This document shows positions 1-12,498 of a DNA stretch of 43,357 bases, one piece after another. The position numbers and the translations under genes are program-made. The stretch covers positions 1 to 43,357 of the forward strand of contig JADIME010000002.1 of NCBI GenBank assembly GCA_017694935.1. The letters are read 5' to 3'. The notes under the pieces are model-generated. The model was given only the letters and a program-made list of their open reading frames with translations. It ran no database searches and had not been told where the DNA came from. Position 1 is the stretch's first letter, and each line of letters opens with the position of its first letter. The stretch is from Candidatus Merdivivens pullistercoris (GTDB taxonomy: Bacteria; Bacteroidota; Bacteroidia; Bacteroidales; UBA932).

Positions 1-358
1 GCTGTTTCCAGTGTGGCAAAGTTAATAAATTTGAAAGCGATTCACAACCGCCTTGGAGTGCGCTGTAGTTCCCGCCTCGCTGTTTCCAGTGTGGCAAAGT
101 TAATAAATTTGAAAGCGATTCACAACATCTCCGAACTATTTGTGACATATTTTTTGGCTGTTTCCAGTGTGGCAAAGTTAATAAATTTGAAAGCGATTCA
201 CAACTTGCCCGCATGGGGTACGCAACCCCTTTGAGCTGTTTCCAGTGTGGCAAAGTTAATAAATTTGAAAGCGATTCACAACCCTTGTCTGTCTTGTATT
301 CCGTTGCCGTATGCTGTTTCCAGTGTGTCAAAGTTACAAATTTGAGAGCGATTCACAA
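1..358 (-). CRISPR. CRISPR array end, 48-bp repeats, type II-C-like
   Basis: Four identical 48-bp repeats lie at 1-48, 79-126, 157-204 and 235-282. A fifth, degenerate 46-bp copy follows at 313-358. The four spacers (49-78, 127-156, 205-234, 283-312) are all exactly 30 bp. The array runs off the left edge, so its length and any cas genes are unknown. Read on the minus strand the repeat begins GTTGTGAATCGCTTTC and ends GGAAACAGC, which resembles the 47-48 bp repeats of Bacteroidales type II-C systems. Minus is therefore given as the likely crRNA strand. Each repeat holds TAACTTTG on that strand, a Bacteroidota -7 box. The subtype is inferred from repeat and spacer form only. Confidence 0.95.
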
Positions 359-384
359 GAAAACAAATATATTTATATTGACTT

Positions 385-414
385 TTTGCTTTTCAAAAAT
401 ATTGCGTATCTTTG
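385..414 (+). promoter_or_regulatory. Strong Bacteroidota-type promoter
   Basis: TTTG at 385-388 and TATCTTTG at 407-414 match the -33 and -7 boxes of the Bacteroidota housekeeping sigma factor, spaced 18 bp apart. The start of transcription is expected near 420. No gene follows on this strand within 1 kb, so it probably drives the small RNA candidate next to it. Confidence 0.7.
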
Positions 415-419
415 CACAA

Positions 420-486
420 ACCGAAAGGTCAGGTACTCTGCGGAGTGTCCGCTGCGGGGGGGGCTACTGCTCCCTACCGCTTTTTT
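420..486 (+). ncRNA. Candidate small RNA beside the CRISPR array
   Basis: A consensus promoter ends at 414 and a terminator-like hairpin with six T's ends at 486, which predicts a transcript of about 65-70 nt. It holds a perfect 5-bp stem (440-444 with 448-452, loop GTG) and then the G-rich terminator stem. No convincing reading frame lies within it. I do not recognise it as tRNA, tmRNA or SRP RNA. It lacks an anti-repeat to the CRISPR repeat, so it is not an obvious tracrRNA. Function unknown. Confidence 0.4.
454..486 (+). terminator. Rho-independent terminator of the small RNA candidate
   Basis: GCGG at 454-457 pairs with CCGC at 477-480, and the G run at 460-462 pairs with CCC at 472-474. 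TTTTTT follows at 481-486. The stem has an internal mismatch, but the GC-rich hairpin plus T run is typical. Confidence 0.55.
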
Positions 487-583
487 GTTGGGAATACTTT
501 CCTTACACTGGATTCAAACAAAATGGGAAAAAATGCCCGTTCCATCGTTTGAAAAAATATTTTTATTTATTCTGAATAATCCG

Positions 584-740
584 TATATTTGTAATAAAAT
601 GCTATAAACATCAAGCTTAAGCCTTGAAGGATAAGTTGGATTGTAGTTCCAGCCGATTCTTTCAAGGCTTTATTGATTTTATAGAGATCATGACAATGAT
701 TTACTCAACAGGGACGGGAAAGTCCGTTCTCGTTGATTTA
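584..740 (+). ncRNA. Candidate structured RNA with three hairpins
   Basis: A -7 box TATATTTG (584-591) precedes three consecutive hairpins. The first is a perfect 10-bp stem (619-628 with 661-670) enclosing a second stem (635-640 with 648-653). The second is ATCAT-gaca-ATGAT at 687-700. The third, at 706-735, has CAAC pairing with GTTG outside and GGAC pairing with GTCC inside. No reading frame of note is present and there is no clear T-run terminator, so the 3' end is uncertain. I do not recognise the family. It could also be a decayed mobile-element end. Confidence 0.35.
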
Positions 741-865
741 AAAAAATAACTAGAAGCTGTTTAAAATTATTTCTCAGAATGTTTGAGACATGCTTTTGTG
801 CAGGTTTTTGGAACAGTATCTTTTTCTCCGGACACTACTGGTAGCGAATCCAGTGTTATAGCATA

Positions 866-1063
866 TTATATACGCGAGGCGGTTTCACGTATTGTTTCAG
901 ATAAAGATATCAAAGATTCCTTGAATTTCAACCTTTCGGCTTCCGTAAGTTCGTCTATTCCGTCAATCTTGTGGTAAATCCAAGAGGCTGATTTTCCGAA
1001 GTACTGTCTTGAAAACTGTCTCCAAGAGATAATTAAAAAAATGTCTTTTAAAGTGTTACGCAT
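866..1063 (-). CDS. Small DUF5053-like protein
   Basis: The product is 65 residues from the ATG at 1063. A longer form would begin at TTG 1084, but TTG starts are rare here. The phrase ISWRQFSRQYFGKSASWIYHK looks like a winged or helix-turn-helix fold, and an acidic helix follows (ELTEAERLKFKESL). It resembles the short DUF5053 proteins of Bacteroidales mobile and accessory regions, whose function is unknown; DNA binding is only a guess. On the same strand it lies directly downstream of a frameshifted gene, with the stop of that frame about 27 bp before this start. Both probably belonged to one imported cassette. Family call from memory of the motif, moderate certainty. Confidence 0.6.
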   Translation of the reverse strand: MRNTLKDIFLIISWRQFSRQYFGKSASWIYHKIDGIDELTEAERLKFKESLISLSETIRETASRI

Positions 1064-1090
1064 GTTGGTGTCAATATTATTCAAATTTTG

Positions 1091-1416
1091 TTAGTTTAAA
1101 CAAGCCCCACCGCCTGTTGGCGGGTCTTCTGGTAATTTCGGCATGTCAATCATTTCCTCGAAAATCTGTGCCACATAGTAACCTGCTCCTCATACCCGTT
1201 AGCAAACGGTTTTATCAGATTATGGAAGGTTTCAATCAAATCCGCCTCTTTTTTGTAAATGGGACCTCCCCTGCCACAAAAGTTATGATAAAAATTTTTA
1301 GCCCTTTCTTGATTCGTTGGAAATGTTCGGGATTTTTTTCAGAGAACGCTCAAAATGGATTTTCGTGCAGTTGTTGGTTGCTGTCGATGGTCTTATCTAT
1401 ATAGGTATCGACTGCT
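1091..1416 (-). pseudogene. Decayed accessory gene with several frameshifts
   Basis: Reading the minus strand from about 1416 gives protein-like stretches in all three frames in turn: AVDTYIDKTIDSNQQLHENP, then FERSLKKIPNISNESRKG, then AKNFYHNFCGRGGPIYKK continuing to NGYEEQVT, then VAQIFEEMIDMPKLPEDPPT ending at the stop at 1091-1093. At least three frameshifts are needed to join them. The upstream end is cut where it meets the last codons of the glycosidase gene. I do not recognise the family. Its place just before the DUF5053-like gene suggests an old two-gene accessory unit. Confidence 0.55.
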
Positions 1417-4400
1417 TTTCAGTTTTATGTCCATCGAGGAGGAGCCGGCCATGAACTCGAATTCTCCGTTTTCAAAAATGGATTTTCCTGATGGATGGTA
1501 GTAGGACAGGGCTGTTTCAGGCAGGACAAATGTGACATGAGCGGATTGTCCTGGAGCTATGGCGACACGTTCGAATCCGGCCAGCCTGATATTTGATGTT
1601 TTGTAAGTGGATACCTTGTCCCGTATATAAAGTTGTACGACTTCTGTCCCATGGCGATTCCCGCTATTGGTTATGGTTATTTCTACTTTTATATGACAGG
1701 GTTCACTTGTCCCGAATGTCTGCCCGCCATCCCTCTTTTCGGTGGTAAAGCCGATGGATTCTACAGACATTGTTTCGTATGTAAAGTCGGTGTAACTAAG
1801 TCCATATCCGAAAGGATACAGCGGAGTGGCAGGCATGTCAGTGTAGTCGTTGTTGCTCCCTTGCGAGTAATATATGGGAAGTTGCCCTGCATCGCGAGGG
1901 ATAGAGATGGGAAGTTTGCCTGAAGGATTTGTATCTCCGAATAGTATGGATGCGATTGCCGTGCCTCCTTGTTCTCCGGGATACCATGCCGTAAGTAGCG
2001 CGTCTGAAAGTGAGGCGGCTTCTTCCATGTCCAAAGGTCTTCCTTGGATATAAACGGTTATGAGAGGTTTTCCCGTTGCTGCAATGGCTTCAAGCAACCG
2101 CAGTTGGTCTCCGCACAGTTCAAGTGTGGCTCTGTCGATGCCTTCTCCGCTTTCCATATCGCTTATTGCCTTTTTGCCCATATAGGCCGTCGTGGCGTTT
2201 TCAATCTCGGCTATATCAGCATTTTCAATGTCATTTGCCATGGCGGCTCCGGTCTCGGTGTAACTCGTGCGGAAATCCCGTGCGCTTGAGCCGCCGAGGG
2301 CTAGTATCACGACGTCCGCATTCATGGCGGCTTTTACCGCTTCCCCGATGTCCGTTAGCGAAGTGTCTCGGATAGAACATCCTTTGGCATACAGTATTTC
2401 GGCCTCCGGGAGGAGGTTTCTGATACCATCGAGCAAGGTAACTGTCTTCCCTTCACGTTGAGGAGCAGTGTAATCCCCCAGCATGTTGTATGGGGCGTCT
2501 GCATTAGGCCCGATTACGGCTATGCGGCGTATGTTTTTGGACAATGGCAACAGATTGTTTTTGTTTTCTAAAAGCACGATTCCCTCGGTCGCGATTTCAA
2601 GAGCAAGAGAGTCATGCTTTTCAGAAAATACATTGTTGTCGGAGAATCGGTACATAGTGTGTCTTTTTTCTCCCCGGTGTTTTTTTCCGGGAAAATCATC
2701 GTCTGCATTGCGGGCCGTAGTCCGCTTGCCGTAAGATTCGGCATGGCCAAGATAGTCGAATAGGCCGTTCTCGAATTTTATCCTGATTATCCGCTCCACG
2801 GATCTGTCTATGAGTCTTTCGTCTATCAGCCCGTCATTTATGGCCGGAATCAGCTCTCTGTACGCATTGCCTCCGAGATCTATATCGCAGCCGGCTTCGA
2901 TGGACTTTATTGCCGCCTCTTCAAGATTGCGTGCTGTCCCGTTTCCGACAATGCCGTCTATGCTGAAAAGGTCGGATATCACAACACCGTCGAATCCCCA
3001 TTCTTGCCTTAGTACTGTATCCAAAAGGTAGGCATTGCATGATGCCGGGATTCCGTCTACGGTGTTGTAAGATGTCATTATCATGTCGGCATCACCGTTT
3101 ATTACTGCCTTTTTGAATTGTGGCAGATGGTAATTGTGCAGTACGAGCCGGTTTACGTCCGAAGGGTTGCCGTTATGTCCTCCCCTCGGTACTCCATACG
3201 CTGCAAAGTGCTTCAATGTCGCAGCGGCGCGTGGACTGTTGCCGAAAGTCCTGCCGTTTTTTCGAGACATGCCGTTTTGAATGCCTTTAACAACGGATGT
3301 GGCCATCACTGCTGTCAGGTACGGATCTTCGCCGTATGTTTCTTCCGTGCGTGACCAACGCGGGTCCAAGGCTATGTCGAGGATAGGGCCGAGGCACACA
3401 TTGGCATTGCGCCCGATTGTTTCTTCTGCGATGGCCGTTCCCATTTCATATAGCAGGGAGGGGTTCCATGTGGAAGCCTGACACAGTTGTCCGGGGAAAA
3501 CAGTGGCATCTATGCCCATCATCCCGTGGGGGCATTCTTCAAAGAACAACAGAGGTATGCCCAACCTTGTATTTTCCACGGCATGGCGTTGCATCTTATC
3601 GAGCACTTCGGCACCGAGGGTGCCGTCAAGTCCGTTGTGGAGAGTCTTTTTTGTCCATGGGTCAGCCCTTTGGACTGCATACAGGCTCCCGATATGCAGA
3701 CTGTCGATCGCAGCGGTAAAATTATCATTGAAGTTCGCTTCGGAGTTATTACGCTCATACATTTCCCAACCTTGGAGACAGAGCAATTGCCCTATCTTTT
3801 CTTCAATCGTCATTTTACCGAGAAGATCCGCTATCCGGGCATCCACAGGCATGTGAGGATTTTTATATGCTTCTTTGATTAAAGGTTCGAAAACCAATGC
3901 CACTGGCCCGTCCTTTAATCCAGACGGGAGTCGGACAATGACCGAATCTCCTTGAATCCGGTACTTTACGGTTTGTCCGGAACTTACAATGCGCATCCGT
4001 CCGGAAGGCAGGTTCACTTTCCATGATATTTCTGCAGGCATTGGCATGCTGTCGGGTCTTGCATATATGGCGTAAAGCCGCGTGGTATCCTTTGAAGACG
4101 TGAACCATATATCACCATGCTTGTAATATGGAGTACTCCGTGTGCCGTATATTGCTTCTCCGTTTTCTTTCAGCCATGCGCCCACTTCATGAAGTATTCC
4201 TGATATCCTGCTTTCAATCCTTCCTTCGGAATCCGGACCGATACCGAGTAACATGGAGCCTCCTTTTGCGACTATTTCTATCAATGTGCGCAAAACTTCC
4301 GATGCCGGTTTGTAAGGAGCGTCCGGGACCCATCCCCAGTCGTTGCTTAATGGGATGCAGCTTTCCCATGGTACCTCCATCCGCTCTTCAGGTATTCCCC

Positions 4401-5226
4401 GTTCCGGAGTAAAATAGTTTTCATTCGGGCCATGCACCGACCGGTCTACAGTAATGAGCCCGGGTTGCGATTTTCTTGCATATGCTACAATTGAATCTAT
4501 GGAAATGTCCTCTTCCGGTGCGGCTACCCATCCTCCGTCCAACCAAAGTATGTCCACCTTCCCGTACCGGGACATGAGTTCTCCTATTTGCGCGGCGGTA
4601 TAGTCACAGAACTTTTTCCACCTTTCCGGATGCCGTCCGATGTCATAATTGACGTGTCTGTCCGGAGTGGCATACTGGTCCCACCAGTAGTATCCGCAGT
4701 GCCAGTCAGGTTTGGAAAAATATGTGCCGACCATAAACCCCTTTTCCCTGAATGCCCTAAGCACTTCGTAAGTTATATCCGTGCTGTCTTTTTGGAAAAA
4801 CGGGGTTGAGGCGATGGAAAAATCTGTAAGTCCAGTGTCGAACATGCAGAATCCGTCATGGTGCTTTGTTGTGAAAATCATGTACCTGACACCTCCGTCA
4901 TCCATGATTTCCGCCCATTCGTCAGGGTTGAACGATGCAGGGTCGAAATCCTGTTTCAGTCCCCAATACCATTCCTTGTATTCTTCGTATCCGAGATCGC
5001 GCCTGCGGTTTATCCATTCAACATCTTCGGAACAGATAGACCATGATTCGACTATCCCGGGGATGGAGTAAAGTCCCCAATGGAAAATGACCCCGAATTT
5101 CAAGTCCTGCCATTTTTCGAGTTTTTCGGCCGTGAGGCTGTCCTGTTGGGGAATATAATTCCGGGCGGCGGCATTGCTTGCCGCTGCCGGCAACAGAAAA
5201 AACAGCAGGAGCGGGACCAGTTTCAT
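1393..5226 (-). CDS. Secreted GH29 alpha-L-fucosidase / GH3 glycosidase fusion
   Basis: A 1277-residue exported enzyme with two catalytic modules. Residues 1-22 are a signal peptide. Residues 30 to about 450 form a GH29 alpha-L-fucosidase: FGVIFHWGLYS near 44, TTKHHDGFCMFD near 119-130, and the probable nucleophile Asp230 in VDILWLDGGW. Residues 465 to about 1270 form a GH3 beta-glycosidase: MTIEEKIGQ at 472, LKHFAAYG at 671, nucleophile Asp752 in GFDGVVISD, and a C-terminal fibronectin III-like part. It would act in the periplasm or at the cell surface on fucosylated glycans that also carry a beta-linked sugar. It starts one base after the V-ATPase K stop, so translation is probably coupled. 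The last residues (SSRYLYR) run into the decayed gene, so the natural C-terminus may have been replaced. Exact GH3 substrate unknown. Confidence 0.93.
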   Translation of the reverse strand: MKLVPLLLFFLLPAAASNAAARNYIPQQDSLTAEKLEKWQDLKFGVIFHWGLYSIPGIVESWSICSEDVEWINRRRDLGYEEYKEWYWGLKQDFDPASFNPDEWAEIMDDGGVRYMIFTTKHHDGFCMFDTGLTDFSIASTPFFQKDSTDITYEVLRAFREKGFMVGTYFSKPDWHCGYYWWDQYATPDRHVNYDIGRHPERWKKFCDYTAAQIGELMSRYGKVDILWLDGGWVAAPEEDISIDSIVAYARKSQPGLITVDRSVHGPNENYFTPERGIPEERMEVPWESCIPLSNDWGWVPDAPYKPASEVLRTLIEIVAKGGSMLLGIGPDSEGRIESRISGILHEVGAWLKENGEAIYGTRSTPYYKHGDIWFTSSKDTTRLYAIYARPDSMPMPAEISWKVNLPSGRMRIVSSGQTVKYRIQGDSVIVRLPSGLKDGPVALVFEPLIKEAYKNPHMPVDARIADLLGKMTIEEKIGQLLCLQGWEMYERNNSEANFNDNFTAAIDSLHIGSLYAVQRADPWTKKTLHNGLDGTLGAEVLDKMQRHAVENTRLGIPLLFFEECPHGMMGIDATVFPGQLCQASTWNPSLLYEMGTAIAEETIGRNANVCLGPILDIALDPRWSRTEETYGEDPYLTAVMATSVVKGIQNGMSRKNGRTFGNSPRAAATLKHFAAYGVPRGGHNGNPSDVNRLVLHNYHLPQFKKAVINGDADMIMTSYNTVDGIPASCNAYLLDTVLRQEWGFDGVVISDLFSIDGIVGNGTARNLEEAAIKSIEAGCDIDLGGNAYRELIPAINDGLIDERLIDRSVERIIRIKFENGLFDYLGHAESYGKRTTARNADDDFPGKKHRGEKRHTMYRFSDNNVFSEKHDSLALEIATEGIVLLENKNNLLPLSKNIRRIAVIGPNADAPYNMLGDYTAPQREGKTVTLLDGIRNLLPEAEILYAKGCSIRDTSLTDIGEAVKAAMNADVVILALGGSSARDFRTSYTETGAAMANDIENADIAEIENATTAYMGKKAISDMESGEGIDRATLELCGDQLRLLEAIAATGKPLITVYIQGRPLDMEEAASLSDALLTAWYPGEQGGTAIASILFGDTNPSGKLPISIPRDAGQLPIYYSQGSNNDYTDMPATPLYPFGYGLSYTDFTYETMSVESIGFTTEKRDGGQTFGTSEPCHIKVEITITNSGNRHGTEVVQLYIRDKVSTYKTSNIRLAGFERVAIAPGQSAHVTFVLPETALSYYHPSGKSIFENGEFEFMAGSSSMDIKLKSSRYLYR

Positions 5227-5227
5227 T

Positions 5228-7513
<2,286 letters not shown>

Positions 7514-7521
<8 letters not shown>

Positions 7522-8119
7522 TTCCGGCCTCCTCTTCTTCGTGACGTGTCTTGACAATCTTTTGCGATGCCTTGGACAGGTTTTCTTCGTCTTCCATGAA
7601 CCGTTTGATCTTGCGGATGGCTTCCTGGTAGCCGGGGATTTGCACTTTCTCGTACAGATTTACCTTCTGGGTCGTTTTCTTTCTCTGGAAATCGAGAATC
7701 CGGCTCTTGGCCGTGTATATTTCCGACTCTATACCGATTTTTGCGAGTTCCTTGAGTATCCTCACGCCGTCCGCGAACCATGCAGGTTTGGAAAACGCAT
7801 TGAAATCCCGTATTTCGTATATGATGTTTTTGAGTTCAGGGGTCTTGACTCCGGCTATTTTTACAGTTTCGACTTCGACATCCTTTACGGAAATCAGTCC
7901 GGGCTCGAATTCGTTCCAAAGCGCCGCCATGTAACCGTATTCTTTCAGTGAGGCTTCAAGGCGGGAGGCAAGTTCGTCCGAACGGGATTTGGCCTTGCGT
8001 ACCTCAAGCCTCAGGGCGGACTCCTTGTTTTTCAAGGTAGGGAGAGCCCTTGTGCGGACTTTCAGCTGCTTGGTGATTTCGTTCAGCGATGTCTTGTTGT
8101 ATTGAAACTTTATTGCCAT
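7514..8119 (-). CDS. V-type ATPase subunit D (central rotor stalk)
   Basis: A 201-residue, almost wholly helical and charged protein that forms the central stalk linking the A3B3 head to the K ring. It begins MAIKFQYNKTSLNEITKQL, the usual N-terminus of bacterial D subunits, and has long N- and C-terminal coiled-coil helices around a short globular middle. It begins 3 bases after the stop of subunit B and overlaps the start of subunit I. No separate subunit F is seen in the operon. Confidence 0.92.
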
Positions 8120-8122
8120 TCC

Positions 8123-9437
8123 TTATGCCCTTTCTTTCCAGTATTTGGATATGAATTCTTCCTTTATCCCGATTTCGGCCTTGGTGAAATATTTCCCGAA
8201 CAGTTCCCATGCCGTATCCAGCATTTCATCGATGCTTATGTTCACATCTATGGCAAGCAGCCTCGTGGAGTACTCTTTTGCATAATCAAGGCAGCGCAGG
8301 TCATAATCGCTCAGGTCGAAACCGTTTTCCAGCTTGGTCTTCGCATTGGCCGCATCCGAATACAGGCGGACGGCCGCGTTCATTACCTGGCTGTGGTCTT
8401 CGCGTGTCTGTTTGCCGATGACAAGCTGTTTCAGTCGTGAAAGCGAGCGGAACGGGTCTATGATGATTTTGCCGGTGTCCGTGTCGGTACGCAAGTAGAG
8501 CTGTCCTTCGGTTATGTAACCTGTGTTGTCGGGTATCGCGTGAGTGATGTCGCCGTCGTTCAGTGTGGTGACCGCTATGATGGTAATCGAGCCTCCGTCC
8601 GGAAGCTGCACCGCCTTTTCATAGATTTTCGCGAGATCCGAATATAGCGAGCCCGGCATCGAGTCTTTCGAAGGAATCTGGTCCATACGGTTGCTTACGA
8701 TGCTGAGTGCGTCGGCGTAAAGGGTCATGTCGGTCAGCAGCACGAGCACTTTCTCGTTTTTGTCCACGGCAAAGTATTCTGCCGCCGCGAGTGCCATGTC
8801 CGGTATCAGAAGCCTTTCCACAGGGGGTTGTTCCGTGGTGTTCACGAAACTGACAATCTTGTCCAAAGCTCCTGCCGACTCGAACTGCTGCCTGAAATAC
8901 AGGTAATCATCGTTGGAAAGCCCCATGCCTCCGAGGATGATCTTGTCCACGTCCGCCCTCAATGCCACCTGTGCCATGACCTGGTTGTACGGCTGGTCCG
9001 GGTCGGCGAAGAAAGGTATCTTCTGCCCGGAAACGATGGTATTGTTGAGGTCTATCCCCGCTATGCCGGTAGGGATCAGCTGGGATGGCTGTTTCCTCTT
9101 GTAAGGGTTTACCGAAGGCCCTCCGATCTGCCTGCGTTCCCCCTGTATTTCGGGACCTCCGTCAATAGGCTTGCCGTATGCGTTGAAGAAGCGTCCGGCC
9201 AGGTCGTCGCTTACATTCAGTGCGGGAGGCTCGCCGAGGAAAACTATTTCCGCATTTGTGGGAATGCCCTCGGTGCCGGAATATACCTGAAGTGTCACGG
9301 TGTCGTCTTTCATCTTCACGACCTGCGCCAGCCTGCCGGCAACGACGGCAAGTTCGTCATTCGATACCCCTGACGCCTTCAGCGATACAGTGGCTTTCGT
9401 GATGCCGTCCAGTCGGGTGTAAATCCTTTGATATGCC

Positions 9438-9448
<11 letters not shown>
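8123..9448 (-). CDS. V-type ATPase subunit B (non-catalytic head subunit)
   Basis: A 441-residue regulatory subunit of the A3B3 head. The fold is that of the ATP synthase alpha/beta family, with the N-terminal beta-barrel and the phrase SGQKIPFFADPDQPYN near residue 144. There the P-loop is degenerate, as expected for type B subunits that do not hydrolyse ATP. SNRMDQIPSKDSMPGSLYSD lies at the A-B interface. Its start lies within the last 11 bases of subunit A, giving a 1:1 coupled pair. Confidence 0.95.
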
Positions 9449-11192
<1,744 letters not shown>

Positions 11193-11203
11193 ATCTTTTA
11201 CCG

Positions 11204-11830
11204 TTATTCTGTTTTCCTTCTTTTGGTGGTTTGCATGTAGTCCTGCATGTCTATTCCCCCGAATGTGCCGCGTACTTCGTCTACGAGACTTTTGAACAGG
11301 GCGGCCCCTTTTTCAGGGTCAAGCACGTACCATCTTTCTATTATATGCAGTTTCACGAGATAGCACAGCAGCACGTTCACGTTGAAATAGTCGTGTTCTG
11401 TCAGTTCTTCCGCCTTTTTCCAGATTATCCCGTCCAGTTTTTCTTCTCTTTCGAGTATGTCGCCGCATCCGAGTGCTTCGGAAACTTCGGCCGCTTCCTC
11501 GAATTCGCCCCCGTCGATCCCGATTACATCCTTGCCCGGCTCGCGGCCGAGGCTTTTGTTGAGATACGCGACTTTGGCGTTGCGCAGGTTGAGGTCGAAG
11601 CGCAGATATTCGCGGATGAAGGCGTTGCGGTGTTTCAAGGCGGCGCGGTACAGGTGCGGCCCGAGTTTTTCACTGTCAAAGGCGTATTCTATCCATTTGA
11701 AAAGTCCGCGGTCGTGTTTCCCGCATCCCTCGAATATTTCTTTCCTCAATTCCGAAGGGGCGGCGGCATCCTTGCCCCACGTAAGCGCGAGGGCGGGGAG
11801 GGAGGATATCAGATAATGATAATTGTTCAT
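11204..11830 (-). CDS. DUF2764 protein of the V-ATPase operon
   Basis: A 208-residue protein starting MNNYHYLISSLPAL, the typical beginning of the DUF2764 family that occurs in V-ATPase operons of Bacteroidota and relatives. It is rich in helices with many conserved aromatic and acidic residues (YHYLISSLP, RKEIFEGC, HRNAFIREYLRFDLNLRN). The operon lacks a recognisable subunit C, and DUF2764 sits where C often is between E and A. A role as a C/d-like adaptor between rotor and ring is therefore plausible, but this is inference. The function of the family is not established as far as I know. Confidence 0.85.
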   Translation of the reverse strand: MNNYHYLISSLPALALTWGKDAAAPSELRKEIFEGCGKHDRGLFKWIEYAFDSEKLGPHLYRAALKHRNAFIREYLRFDLNLRNAKVAYLNKSLGREPGKDVIGIDGGEFEEAAEVSEALGCGDILEREEKLDGIIWKKAEELTEHDYFNVNVLLCYLVKLHIIERWYVLDPEKGAALFKSLVDEVRGTFGGIDMQDYMQTTKRRKTE

Positions 11831-11855
11831 GTTTACCCCCTTTGTGCCATTGTGG

Positions 11856-12467
11856 TCAGCCGAAAAGCAGTTTGCGCGCGGCCGGTCTCAGGTGTTCTGA
11901 AATCAGCCTTTCGAACTCTTCGTCGGTAAAACTTATGAAATATCCTTGCCCGCGCGGCCCCACGGTAAAGCCCCCTTTGAATTTGTCCGAATACGAAACA
12001 TGGATCTCGTTCTTGAATTTCCTGTCTATGACTCCGTGCAGGTACGGGCCGATGCCGGCTTTCAATGATTCGGGCAGCACGAAATCAAGATCCACCGGCT
12101 CTGAACCGGCAGGGTTGAATGCTGCCACTATGCTTTCGATCATTTTCTTTACGAAATCCTCGTTGGACATCAGCTCTTCCGGAGCCTTGCCCGCCGCTTC
12201 CGCGACAATCATGTTTTCAATCTGTTGCCTTGTGGAAGAAAGGCTCTGGCTTACAGCTGTCCTGATGTCGCTTTCGGCCTTTTTAATGATTTGTTCCGCC
12301 TCCTTGCGTGCCGAGGCCACAATGTCTTCAGCCTTTCTTTGCGCTTCGGAAAGGATGCGCCCGGCCTCTGTCTCGGCTTTCTTTACGATTTCCGCCCCTT
12401 CCTGCTTCCCTTTTGACAGTCCTTCATTGTAAAGCCTGTCGGTCAATTCCTGCAATTTGTTCGACAT
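11856..12467 (-). CDS. V-type ATPase subunit E (peripheral stalk)
   Basis: A 203-residue protein. Residues 1 to about 110 form a long Ala/Glu/Lys-rich coiled coil (GAEIVKKAETEAGRILSEAQ) and the rest is a small globular domain. This is the design of subunit E, the peripheral stalk that holds the head still against the rotor. It is the first gene of the operon. No gene for its usual coiled-coil partner (G/H) is next to it. The promoter lies in the divergent region shared with purE. Confidence 0.9.
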   Translation of the reverse strand: MSNKLQELTDRLYNEGLSKGKQEGAEIVKKAETEAGRILSEAQRKAEDIVASARKEAEQIIKKAESDIRTAVSQSLSSTRQQIENMIVAEAAGKAPEELMSNEDFVKKMIESIVAAFNPAGSEPVDLDFVLPESLKAGIGPYLHGVIDRKFKNEIHVSYSDKFKGGFTVGPRGQGYFISFTDEEFERLISEHLRPAARKLLFG

Positions 12468-12498
12468 TTCTGAAAAATAGTTGGTTTTCTAATCGCCA

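Noticed and set aside
313..460. tracrRNA beginning in the degenerate repeat or at the promoter at 407
   Set aside because: The degenerate copy matches the whole repeat, including the end that does not pair with tracrRNA. The A/T-rich sequence after it has no hairpins. The RNA candidate at 420-486 has no stretch complementary to the repeat.
420..486. SRP (4.5S) RNA, because of GGTCAGGT
   Set aside because: The conserved GGAAGCAGC loop region and the long helical rod are missing.
213..607. Open frames crossing the CRISPR repeats and small RNA region on the plus strand
   Set aside because: They translate repeats and spacers, have no family resemblance, and overlap promoter and terminator signals.
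753..800. Insertion-sequence end near GAAGCTGTTTAAAATT
   Set aside because: It resembles termini of some Bacteroidales insertion sequences, but no matching inverted end, target duplication or transposase was found nearby.
1633..4809. Many open frames on the plus strand opposite the glycosidase gene
   Set aside because: They are shadows of a GC-rich coding strand. None has a start signal or a recognisable product, while the minus frame has two complete catalytic modules.
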